6,417 nucleotides of DNA. Origin: an uncultured Lachnospiraceae bacterium. Lineage in GTDB: Bacteria; Bacillota_A; Clostridia; Lachnospirales; Lachnospiraceae. The notes under the pieces were generated by a model, which saw only the letters and a list, made by a program, of their open reading frames with translations, had not been told where the DNA came from and did not search any database. The stretch spans positions 1 to 6,417 of the forward strand of contig USPJ01000077.1 of NCBI GenBank assembly GCA_900556645.1, written 5' to 3'. This document shows positions 1-5,939 of the stretch, in pieces. Made by a program: the position numbers and the translations under genes. Every line of letters begins with the position of its first letter. The first letter of the stretch is position 1.

Positions 1-1010
1 TCCTCGGGTGTGAGCATATCCTCTAATTTATCTGCATTTAATTTCATACTTCGAAACTTATAGATGGAAAATTCTTTCCCATGCTGTCCTACCCGTTTGG
101 ACACATACAACACCGGTCCTCCATCCTCCAGCTTAATCAGAATAGCTGTAATCAAAGTAATTGGAAGCGTTAACATCAGACCTATACAGGCACCGATGAT
201 ATCTCCTGCTCTTTTTAAAACTGCCTGTCCCAGAGACTGTTTCCTCTCACGAATACATAGTGCCTTATATCCGTTCATCTCCTCTACCCGATAGCGAAGA
301 GAACTTTTCTCCAGATTCCGCAAAGAACGGTAAACCACCACATCCTTTTTTACCAGAAAATCTATGTAGGAATGTACGGATACTTCCTGCAAATGGATAA
401 AAACACAATCCACCCTGTGAGATTCTATGTACGACCGCAATCCTTCCTTTGAGCAGACAATTGGAATTCCTCCGATTTCCTTTTTGTCAGTTTTTTCATA
501 GGTAACTATTCCCGTTGCAATCACACCGGACTCTGCCTGATTCGTAAAAATATTGCTGCATTTTATAACGTCTTCTTCTCTGATAAATAAAAGCGTTTCA
601 CCATTTCTGTTTTTTATTTTTTTTCTTACAAGTTCTTTTAATAGTACTCTAAAAAGAAAATCCAACGGAAAAAAGGCAACCAGCACCACTCGCGAATACT
701 CTTCTGTACTTTTTGTCAAAAAACAATACATGGTCAACGAAACAAAAATTTCTGATATCAATGCAAAGCTACTTTTTAACTCGTCAAAAAAATTTCTTCG
801 CAGAATACCGGAATAAATATTCCAGAACATAACAATTCCAAAGAATGTAACTCCAGCTATAATCAATATAAACAAATACTGTCTGATACCATTTAAAAAT
901 GCATTTTTTCGAAATAAACAGGCAAAAAAAAATGACAACTCTATACAGATAAAATCCAAGAACAGAAAATCCAAATGCTTTAGCACACTATATTTTCTCT
1001 TATGTTTCAT
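1..1010 (-). CDS. Polyprenyl-phosphate hexose-1-phosphate transferase (partial, 3' end outside window)
   Basis: An initiating sugar transferase of the bacterial sugar transferase family (WbaP/CpsE type), which moves a sugar-1-phosphate from a nucleotide sugar to undecaprenyl phosphate at the membrane. I translated the minus strand from the ATG at 1010; 336 codons stay open to the window edge. Four hydrophobic N-terminal segments (about 13-31, 44-64, 81-98, 106-125) are followed by a soluble Rossmann-like region (about 137-245). The catalytic domain then begins with KRAGDIIGACIG (266-277), a hydrophobic re-entrant helix, GGPVLYVSKRVGQHGKEF (297-314) and YKFRSM (317-322). The remaining catalytic part, probably 120-150 residues, lies beyond position 1. 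The start has GGGAG eight bases upstream, overlapping the sortase stop. Full-length relatives are about 450-480 residues. The sugar (often galactose, glucose or an N-acetyl diaminosugar) cannot be told from this part. Confidence 0.94.
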   Translation of the reverse strand, partial: MKHKRKYSVLKHLDFLFLDFICIELSFFFACLFRKNAFLNGIRQYLFILIIAGVTFFGIVMFWNIYSGILRRNFFDELKSSFALISEIFVSLTMYCFLTKSTEEYSRVVLVAFFPLDFLFRVLLKELVRKKIKNRNGETLLFIREEDVIKCSNIFTNQAESGVIATGIVTYEKTDKKEIGGIPIVCSKEGLRSYIESHRVDCVFIHLQEVSVHSYIDFLVKKDVVVYRSLRNLEKSSLRYRVEEMNGYKALCIRERKQSLGQAVLKRAGDIIGACIGLMLTLPITLITAILIKLEDGGPVLYVSKRVGQHGKEFSIYKFRSMKLNADKLEDMLTPE

Positions 1011-1023
1011 CTTCCTTTCTCCC

Positions 1024-1824
1024 TTACTCTTTCGGTTCATTAACTAATACTGCCTGCACCAGATACCTGTTCTTTGGTTTATTTTTAATGCAGGTAGACA
1101 TCGTAATAATATGATTATGGGAACTGACCTCCACATCCTCTGCAATGTGTGCATTCATATCCCGTATTTTCAACACGGAATCCAGATACATCTGGAAATT
1201 GGAAGGCGTGCCAAAATCAAAATTGTATAGCAAATGTATATCACTACCCTCATAAACGGCGAATATCTCATAAACATAAACCTGCTCTTCCGTGTAAATA
1301 AATACATATCTGTTTTCTTCAAAAAATTTGTTATCTTCATACAAATGAAGGTTGGCAAACATACTTCCATCCTTCATGTTATGTCCATAAATAACCGTAT
1401 TAGGATCGGTAAAATCTTTTTGATTCAAATTTTGTGTATAAATACATCCCGGATATCCCTCACTTCCATCCAGATTGTGATTCAAATAATAGGAAAGCTC
1501 TGTGGAATGCTGTAAAATCGGATAATCTATCTTCGTATTTGGAATATAAATCCATGCATAGATATCTTTGTTTTTCTTTTTAAGTGCAGACCATTCTATA
1601 TTTTTTTCCGGAATGACAATTCCACGTTCTGACAAAATATCTTGTTCCTTTTCGGATTCTTCCGATGTTTTTTTTGTATCTTCTGCCAGTTTTTCATAGT
1701 CCTTGGCTGCCTGCTTTTCTCTTGTCTTCTGATATATAAGCATTCCTGTAAAAACCAAAAATGCAATAAAAAAAACTATGGCTGCTATTGCATAGCCCTT
1801 TGTGTTTTTTTCTGTCTTTTTCAT
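1024..1824 (-). CDS. srtB: Class B sortase
   Basis: A 266-residue transpeptidase that would cleave a C-terminal sorting motif and join the protein to peptidoglycan on the outer face of the membrane. It has an N-terminal membrane anchor (about 11-30), a charged linker (about 33-66, probably coiled coil) and a sortase domain. The catalytic residues are all present: His148 in TVIYGHNM, Cys245 in ITMSTC, and Arg253 in KNRYLVQAVLV. The long helical insertion before the Cys strand (about 205-230), the WIYIPNTKIDYPILQ entry segment and overall length indicate class B rather than A, C or D. The start at the ATG is chosen over an in-frame TTG 15 bases upstream. The probable substrate is encoded immediately upstream. 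The stop TAA merges with the GGGAG site of the downstream sugar transferase gene, 13 bp away, so the pair sits inside the polysaccharide operon. Confidence 0.93.
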   Translation of the reverse strand: MKKTEKNTKGYAIAAIVFFIAFLVFTGMLIYQKTREKQAAKDYEKLAEDTKKTSEESEKEQDILSERGIVIPEKNIEWSALKKKNKDIYAWIYIPNTKIDYPILQHSTELSYYLNHNLDGSEGYPGCIYTQNLNQKDFTDPNTVIYGHNMKDGSMFANLHLYEDNKFFEENRYVFIYTEEQVYVYEIFAVYEGSDIHLLYNFDFGTPSNFQMYLDSVLKIRDMNAHIAEDVEVSSHNHIITMSTCIKNKPKNRYLVQAVLVNEPKE

Positions 1825-1829
1825 ACCAT

Positions 1830-1836
1830 TCCCTTT
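1830..1836 (-). promoter_or_regulatory. Ribosome binding site that decides the sortase start
   Basis: On the minus strand AAAGGGA lies 5 bases before the ATG at 1824. The longer in-frame start, a TTG at 1839, would place this purine-rich site inside the coding region and has only a hairpin in front of it, so the ATG is preferred. Confidence 0.65.
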
Positions 1837-1842
1837 CAAGCT

Positions 1843-1881
1843 ATCCGAGAAGAGGTAAACATTTGCTTACCTCTCCCGGAT
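1843..1881 (-). promoter_or_regulatory. Intergenic hairpin upstream of the sortase gene, not a terminator
   Basis: The 80-bp gap between the surface-protein gene and the sortase gene holds an inverted repeat. The inner stem is 8 bp (AGAGGTAA at 1851-1858 with TTACCTCT at 1867-1874) around an 8-base loop. The outer stem is 5 bp (ATCCG at 1843-1847 with CGGAT at 1877-1881), separated by a small uneven internal loop. No run of T follows on either strand, so it does not look like an intrinsic terminator. On the transcript it ends six bases before the sortase ribosome binding site. It could stabilise the upstream mRNA, mark a processing site or tune sortase translation. Confidence 0.6.
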
Positions 1882-1904
1882 TACTTTAACCACATGTCAT
1901 TTTT

Positions 1905-2498
1905 CTACTTATTAAATTTCACTTTACGTGTGCAGAATACTACTCCTGCTAAACAAAGAATTGCCAATAAGGATAATCCCGGTAAGGTTGTTCCGGTTTT
2001 ATCAGATGTTCCCTCCACAACGAAGGCTACTGGAGAAAGTGATGTAAAGGTAGCTGTTACCTTGCCATCCTCCACTTTGGAACCGGAGATAATCTCCCAT
2101 GTTCCATCTGCTTTCTGATGTAATACAGTTACCTTCTGACCTGCGGTTACTCCTGGAATGTCGAAAGTAATCGTTGCTTCTGTGAAGTCAATCGGTAGAG
2201 ATACATCAACAAGCTTTAATACGTTTGCATTTGCAGATACCAGTTCTTTTGCTGCCTCTTTTGCAGAGGTAACAGTTGTCTCTGATACTGCTTTTAAGGT
2301 AGGTACAACATCGCTGTCTGCTCCATTGATTTTTATGGAACCTTTGCTAACACTGATTCCGTCAGACAGAGCTGCAGCTGTCTCAGTTGCACCTGTTTTG
2401 TCTGCAGTTGCTGTGGTTGCACTTGGGGCTGCCATTGCAGTTGTTCCCATAGCCAGAACCATAACAGTTGCCAACAATACTGCCAGTTTCTTTTTCAT
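1905..2498 (-). CDS. Small secreted protein with sortase-type C-terminal sorting signal
   Basis: The 197-residue product starts with a signal peptide (MKKK, hydrophobic core to about residue 18, likely cleavage after AMA at 21-23). An Ala/Thr/Ser-rich stretch (24-45) follows, then a region with helix-forming character (about 65-95), then a beta-rich domain (about 96-162) with DGTWEII and GKVTATFTSLSPVAFVV, a pattern seen in small clostridial surface proteins. The end has the three-part sorting layout: SDKTG (165-169), a hydrophobic segment (about 172-189) and a basic tail (RKVKFNK). The first position and the KTG part resemble the (S/N/P)PxTG motifs cleaved by clostridial class B sortases, but Pro is replaced by Asp. 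The gene encoding a class B sortase follows directly, so this is the likely substrate. I cannot name the domain family; an adhesin-like or wall-structural role is inference. Confidence 0.8.
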   Translation of the reverse strand: MKKKLAVLLATVMVLAMGTTAMAAPSATTATADKTGATETAAALSDGISVSKGSIKINGADSDVVPTLKAVSETTVTSAKEAAKELVSANANVLKLVDVSLPIDFTEATITFDIPGVTAGQKVTVLHQKADGTWEIISGSKVEDGKVTATFTSLSPVAFVVEGTSDKTGTTLPGLSLLAILCLAGVVFCTRKVKFNK

Positions 2499-2508
2499 AA
2501 CGGCTTTT

Positions 2509-2515
2509 CCTCCTT
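2509..2515 (-). promoter_or_regulatory. Strong ribosome binding site of the sortase-substrate gene
   Basis: On the minus strand AAGGAGG lies 10 bases before the ATG at 2498. It is the longest Shine-Dalgarno match in the window and fits a gene product needed in many copies, as expected for a wall-anchored surface protein compared with its sortase. Confidence 0.75.
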
Positions 2516-2561
2516 CCCTATATTCTCCATGTGGTTTATATCAAGCCCTGCGGCCTAATAC

Positions 2562-3569
2562 CTATTCCTCTACTGCTTTGTAAAAAATATCTATAATCAT
2601 TTGATACAAGGCTTCATCATCCACTTCAAATTCTTCAAATTTTTCCCCCATAACGGTTTCTCCCGGAATCGTATAAATGGCTCCGTCCTCAAAGGTATAT
2701 TCTGAAACCTCATCTATCAATTCTGCTAATTCTACATTGGTAACTGCATAATCCTCTATTGCTTCATAAAACACATTTCCAAAAGATGCATCCTCTGCAA
2801 ATTTTTGCTTTGCTTTTTTGCTGTACTGTGCGATATATTGTTTTTGTCTTTCCAATCGCATAGTGGCACTATCAAATTCATCAATATTCCTGCTCCTCAG
2901 ATATACATAGGCTTCCTGTCCATTTAGTGTAACCTGCTCCCCTTCCTTTAAATCCACATTTCTGGTGTCATCTTTTAGAGATTGCAACACTTCTACTTCT
3001 ATACCCCCTGCCAAATCATTCAATTTGGGTAATGCTCCCATGTTCAGAGAAATATATCCTTGGATTGGAAGCTGGTAAAAGAGTCTCGAAACTGCATCCA
3101 CGCTTCTGCGGCAGCTTTGCTTTTCTCCGTCACCATACCCATGCTGCAGACAAATCTGACCTTCCTCCTGACCCAGATAGTTTCCTTCTTTATCATAGAT
3201 ATCTAAGGTTGTCATGGCATTTCGGTTTATGGCTATCAGATCAATTTTCTTTTGTTCAGTGTCCTCTACGATAAGAAACAATGCATCCGATTGTCCTCCG
3301 CTAATGCCATCCTCCGCTTTTGTTACCTTCTCTTCCTTATCAATACCTAAAAACAGATAGGTCTTAATTGCATAATTATATTGATAGGGCTTTCCGTTGA
3401 AATAAACGATTCCCTCCTGCCATTTTTCCTTTTCTTCCTCTGTATTGCTGCTATCTGCTTCTTGTACTGTTTTTTTTGAGTAAATCCTCTGAGCTAAAAC
3501 CAATGTACCCGTAAATACCAATATTAAAATAATGATGAAAATTATGATTGAATGTTTCTTGTTTTTCAT
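2562..3569 (-). CDS. LytR-CpsA-Psr (LCP) family glycopolymer-peptidoglycan ligase
   Basis: A 335-residue membrane-anchored protein: N-terminal helix at about 7-27, a short charged linker, then an external LCP domain (about 69-250). LCP enzymes transfer wall glycopolymers or capsule from the undecaprenyl-pyrophosphate carrier to peptidoglycan. Family landmarks are YLFLGID (71-77), GGQSDALFLI (91-100, Asp95), IDLIAINRNAM (109-119, Arg116), the GYISLNMGALPKLNDLAGGIEV core (171-192), LRSR (224-227), and DSATMRLERQKQYI (233-246) with Asp233, Arg238 and Arg241-Gln242, the arginine set that holds the pyrophosphate. A C-terminal tail (about 255-335) is acidic. The usual PRD(T/S) motif reads NRNA here. 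The ATG overlaps the stop of the GH3-like gene (ATGA), implying coupled translation. Its place in the operon suggests it attaches this locus's own polymer. Confidence 0.94.
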   Translation of the reverse strand: MKNKKHSIIIFIIILILVFTGTLVLAQRIYSKKTVQEADSSNTEEEKEKWQEGIVYFNGKPYQYNYAIKTYLFLGIDKEEKVTKAEDGISGGQSDALFLIVEDTEQKKIDLIAINRNAMTTLDIYDKEGNYLGQEEGQICLQHGYGDGEKQSCRRSVDAVSRLFYQLPIQGYISLNMGALPKLNDLAGGIEVEVLQSLKDDTRNVDLKEGEQVTLNGQEAYVYLRSRNIDEFDSATMRLERQKQYIAQYSKKAKQKFAEDASFGNVFYEAIEDYAVTNVELAELIDEVSEYTFEDGAIYTIPGETVMGEKFEEFEVDDEALYQMIIDIFYKAVEE

Positions 3570-4429
3570 ATACTACTCATCTTCTTTGTCAAAATCCTGC
3601 CGACTGATTCCCTCATCCGTTCCATAGGAATCTCTCCTGAATTGATTGCATCTATCACTGCCTGATATGCTGCCTGAAAATCCGCCGGTAAATAGAGCAT
3701 ATCGTTTCCTGCTTTAATGGCTGCAACAGCCACTTCCCCCGGTGCATAGGCTCCCGTAATCCCCGGTTCTGACATGGAACCTGTGATAAGGATTCCCTCG
3801 TCTCCTATTTTCTTACGCAGCTCTTCATTCTTTTCCTCTGATAAAAAGTCTGTATGCATAAAACAATCCGCTTTTACCGTCAGTTCCTGATAATCCTCTG
3901 TCTGATCCTGCAAAACAGGAATTACTTCAATCTGATTGTTTTCTAACAGAGGAGAATTTTCCTCTCCTCCTTCTGCTACTGCCAACAGCATTGGTACCCC
4001 CATGCGTTCCATGCTATATGTCTGTACATTGCTCAACATCTTTTGCATCTGATCCTGACTTTGAAAATTACTATTGTTATATACAAATCCTCCTACAGGG
4101 TAGGCATTGATTGCATCCTGTGTGGTCTTGCCCGCTGCCGTAACCTGATTCATCCCTGTAAGCATCTCCGGCGTTATCAGAAATACTTGGGCTACCAGTT
4201 CCTCTACGGACATCTCCTCTAACTTCTCCTCCACTTCTGCAGAAACATCATTTTCTTCCGTTGTGTGTTGATTTCCACTTTCTTCTTTTTTATTCTCTTT
4301 TTCTGCAGCCGGCGTCTTTATACCGCTTTTGGTTCCGATCCCTTTTGCCAATACAAGAACTAAAAGGACAGCTAGTACCGCAAATTCAAAAAGGACAAGA
4401 CAGCCTGCTCCGCTTGGTCTTTTTTTCAT
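3566..4429 (-). CDS. Membrane-anchored, shortened GH3-like protein, probably catalytically inactive
   Basis: The 287-residue product has a signal-anchor helix (about 9-29), a charged linker (about 40-65) and a remnant of a glycoside hydrolase family 3 N-terminal domain outside the membrane. The start of the domain is recognisable (LEEMSVEELVAQVFLITPE at 70-88; YPVGGFVYNNSNF at 110-122; GVPMLLAVAEGGE at 144-156), as is its end (VAAIKAGNDMLYLP at 235-248; ESVGRILTKK at 274-283). Intact NagZ-type enzymes carry roughly 100 more residues between these parts, including the KHFPGHG region, which I cannot find. The TD(D/S)xM nucleophile segment appears here as ITGSM (215-219), with Gly217 in place of Asp. 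The usual D-x-EGG is AEGG. The frame is intact, with a good AGAGG site before the ATG, and the stop overlaps the LCP start by 4 bp. I infer a pseudoenzyme with a glycan-binding or scaffold role; beta-hexosaminidase activity is unlikely. Confidence 0.82.
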   Translation of the reverse strand: MKKRPSGAGCLVLFEFAVLAVLLVLVLAKGIGTKSGIKTPAAEKENKKEESGNQHTTEENDVSAEVEEKLEEMSVEELVAQVFLITPEMLTGMNQVTAAGKTTQDAINAYPVGGFVYNNSNFQSQDQMQKMLSNVQTYSMERMGVPMLLAVAEGGEENSPLLENNQIEVIPVLQDQTEDYQELTVKADCFMHTDFLSEEKNEELRKKIGDEGILITGSMSEPGITGAYAPGEVAVAAIKAGNDMLYLPADFQAAYQAVIDAINSGEIPMERMRESVGRILTKKMSSI

Positions 4430-4441
4430 AAATAAATCCTC

Positions 4442-5167
4442 TTACTTCACCTTTTCATTTCCGTAATAGCTCCCATAATAATTCCCGTAGTAGCCACCGT
4501 AGTATTTTCCATAGTATCCGTTCTTTTTCATGGACACTTTATTGAGTACCGCACCAATAATACGTACCCCTGATGCTTCCAACTGTTTTTTTACGCTTGT
4601 AACCATTCTCTTGCTTACCTTTCCCTGTGCAATGACCAGTATTGCTCCATCACAGGATTTTGATATAACCGCCGCATCTATGGCTGCACCAATTGGTGCA
4701 CAGTCAATGAGGACATAATCAAAACGTTCTCTTCCAAATTCAATCAACATATCAAAGTATTCTTTTTCCAAAATCTCTGTTGGATTCGGAACAGACGGTC
4801 CGGAAAAAATAATGAATAACCCCGGAATATTGGTTGCATACAGCACATCATTCAAGCCTCGTTGCCCAGACAGATAATGGGAGAGTCCTTGTATCTCTTT
4901 TCCTGATTCTGTCTTTGCCCGCAACCTTCCCATCAGCACAGATTTTCTCATGTCACTATCAATTAACAGCACACTCTTTCCCGATTCCGTCAGAGAACGT
5001 GCCAATTCAAATGTCACGGTGCTTTTTCCTTCATTTGGTATAGAACTAGTTAACAAAATTGTCCTCAAATCATCACCACAAAATTGTATATTGGTTTTCA
5101 AAGCACGTAGAGATTCTTTCATGGTATAGCTTTGCTTTTTTATGTTTCCAAATTTTACCGTATCCAT
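4442..5167 (-). CDS. cpsD: CpsD-type bacterial tyrosine autokinase (BY-kinase)
   Basis: A 241-residue cytoplasmic ATPase of the ParA/MinD-like BY-kinase family, which autophosphorylates a C-terminal tyrosine cluster and so controls polysaccharide polymerisation and export. Motifs are complete: the N-terminal ESLRALKTNIQF helix (18-29) that contacts the neighbouring subunit, Walker A SSIPNEGKST (41-50, Lys48), Walker A' VLLIDSDMRKS (66-76, Asp70 and Asp72), and Walker B YVLIDCAPIG (151-160, Asp155). The tail (218-237) holds ten tyrosines in five YYGx units, the likely phosphorylation sites. The start is supported by an AGGGGGAT ribosome binding site overlapping the stop of the upstream adaptor gene. 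The kinase has no membrane segment, as expected where the adaptor is a separate protein. The partner phosphatase is encoded two genes upstream. A ParA-type partition ATPase is excluded by the tyrosine tail and the neighbours. Confidence 0.96.
   Translation of the reverse strand: MDTVKFGNIKKQSYTMKESLRALKTNIQFCGDDLRTILLTSSIPNEGKSTVTFELARSLTESGKSVLLIDSDMRKSVLMGRLRAKTESGKEIQGLSHYLSGQRGLNDVLYATNIPGLFIIFSGPSVPNPTEILEKEYFDMLIEFGRERFDYVLIDCAPIGAAIDAAVISKSCDGAILVIAQGKVSKRMVTSVKKQLEASGVRIIGAVLNKVSMKKNGYYGKYYGGYYGNYYGSYYGNEKVK
4457..4516 (-). repeat. Five tandem YYGx codon units in the kinase tail
   Basis: Sixty bases encode residues 218-237 of the kinase as five uninterrupted four-residue units, YYG followed by K, G, N, S or N. 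At the DNA level this is a diverged 12-bp tandem repeat: synonymous Tyr and Gly codons vary between copies, so the unit is kept at protein level more strictly than at DNA level. Tyrosine-rich tails are the autophosphorylation region in this kinase family; the regular 12-bp unit could gain or lose copies by recombination. Confidence 0.9.
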
Positions 5168-5176
5168 TTCATCCCC

Positions 5177-5917
5177 CTACGCACTCTTTCTTGAGAGTCT
5201 CTTTCTAGCTTTATTTTTATGTACTACCACTTCATCTTCTTCTAACGGAAGTGTGCCCAGTATATGAAGTCCCAATCTTTCTTCCACATCCTCTACTAAC
5301 ATAATCGTGTCATTTAATAAGTAGGAAATTGTGACTGTCGCCAATGCTAATAGTAGACCAATGAATGCTCCTATCGCTGTATTCTTCATTACATTGGGAC
5401 GAACCGGTAAGCCGTCCGCATAACCTTTCTGGATTAGAGTCGGTGCGTCCTGATCCATTTTGTCTGCTATAAACGCTGATGACACTTTTGCCATTTCATC
5501 TGCAATTTCTTTTGCCCGCTTAGGGTCTTCATCCTGTACGCTGATTTCAAGAATTCTGGAATCTGTCGGATTATTTACGGTTATTTTTTCCAACAACTCA
5601 CTATACTCTTCCTCTAAATCAAGATTCTCAATGACCTGCTCCGCCACCGGTCTTCCGGTAACAACCACCATATAATCATTTGTCAGACTGCTACCCATCT
5701 GGATGTCTGCAAGGCTGGTAATGGAAGTACTTTTCGACAGTACATATAAACGTGCCGTTGCTTCATACTGCGGCGTCAGCAGGAATTTGCTAATGACAAG
5801 TGCAATCATTCCCACAATGACCACCGATAACACGATTACTTTCCAATGTCCCAGAAATTCAAAAAGCAATTCCCGCAGATCTATTTCAATTTCTTCTTCC
5901 TTTTTCTCAAACTGCAT
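5177..5917 (-). CDS. cpsC: Wzz/CpsC-type polysaccharide chain-length regulator and tyrosine-kinase adaptor
   Basis: The 246-residue protein has the layout of the Gram-positive Wzz family: a short cytoplasmic start, a first membrane helix at about residues 27-46, an external domain of about 130 residues, and a second helix at about 180-201. The proline-containing segment LPVRPN (residues 170-175) just before the second helix is a hallmark of the family. The cytoplasmic tail (about 202-246) ends in a very basic stretch (KNKARKRLSRKS); in this family the C-terminal tail binds and activates the CpsD kinase. Known role: it sets chain length and recruits the kinase to the membrane next to the polymerase. 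The start is supported by GAGGAG six bases before the ATG. The gene ends 9 bp before the kinase start, and its TAG stop is part of the kinase ribosome binding site, so translation of the two is probably coupled. Length is normal. Confidence 0.94.
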   Translation of the reverse strand: MQFEKKEEEIEIDLRELLFEFLGHWKVIVLSVVIVGMIALVISKFLLTPQYEATARLYVLSKSTSITSLADIQMGSSLTNDYMVVVTGRPVAEQVIENLDLEEEYSELLEKITVNNPTDSRILEISVQDEDPKRAKEIADEMAKVSSAFIADKMDQDAPTLIQKGYADGLPVRPNVMKNTAIGAFIGLLLALATVTISYLLNDTIMLVEDVEERLGLHILGTLPLEEDEVVVHKNKARKRLSRKSA

Positions 5918-5939
5918 TTTCTTCTCCTCATTTTGTACC

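Noticed and set aside
553..816. Plus-strand open frame of 87 codons in the left kilobase.
   Set aside because: The minus strand here encodes the continuous sugar transferase with clear motifs, so this frame is a shadow.
1825..1839. TTG start giving the sortase five extra residues.
   Set aside because: The extension would contain the best ribosome binding site for the ATG at 1824, and no better site lies upstream of the TTG.
1843..1881. Intrinsic terminator between the surface-protein and sortase genes.
   Set aside because: The hairpin is real but no T-run follows it on either strand, and the downstream genes continue in the same direction with short gaps.
1980..1991. TLPG as the core of an LPxTG motif in the surface protein (LPGLS reading).
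   Set aside because: It lacks the Thr-Gly pair and sits at the very edge of the hydrophobic segment, whereas SDKTG has both the TG and the expected distance to that segment.
1642..2118. Plus-strand open frame of 158 codons rich in Cys and Phe.
   Set aside because: It spans antisense of the sortase N-terminus, the hairpin gap and the surface-protein C-terminus. Its composition reflects reversed Lys/Glu codons and it contains no family motif.
2517..2544. Possible promoter in the 63-bp gap before the surface-protein gene: TTGATA, 16 bases, TATAGG on the minus strand.
   Set aside because: The -10 match is poor and the predicted transcript start would fall within the ribosome binding site at 2509-2515, leaving no usable leader.
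2158..2583. Plus-strand open frame of 141 codons opposite the surface-protein gene.
   Set aside because: It is the antisense of a gene rich in Ala, Thr and Val codons, which removes stops on the other strand. The product is low-complexity, shows no recognisable motif and runs across a gene boundary.
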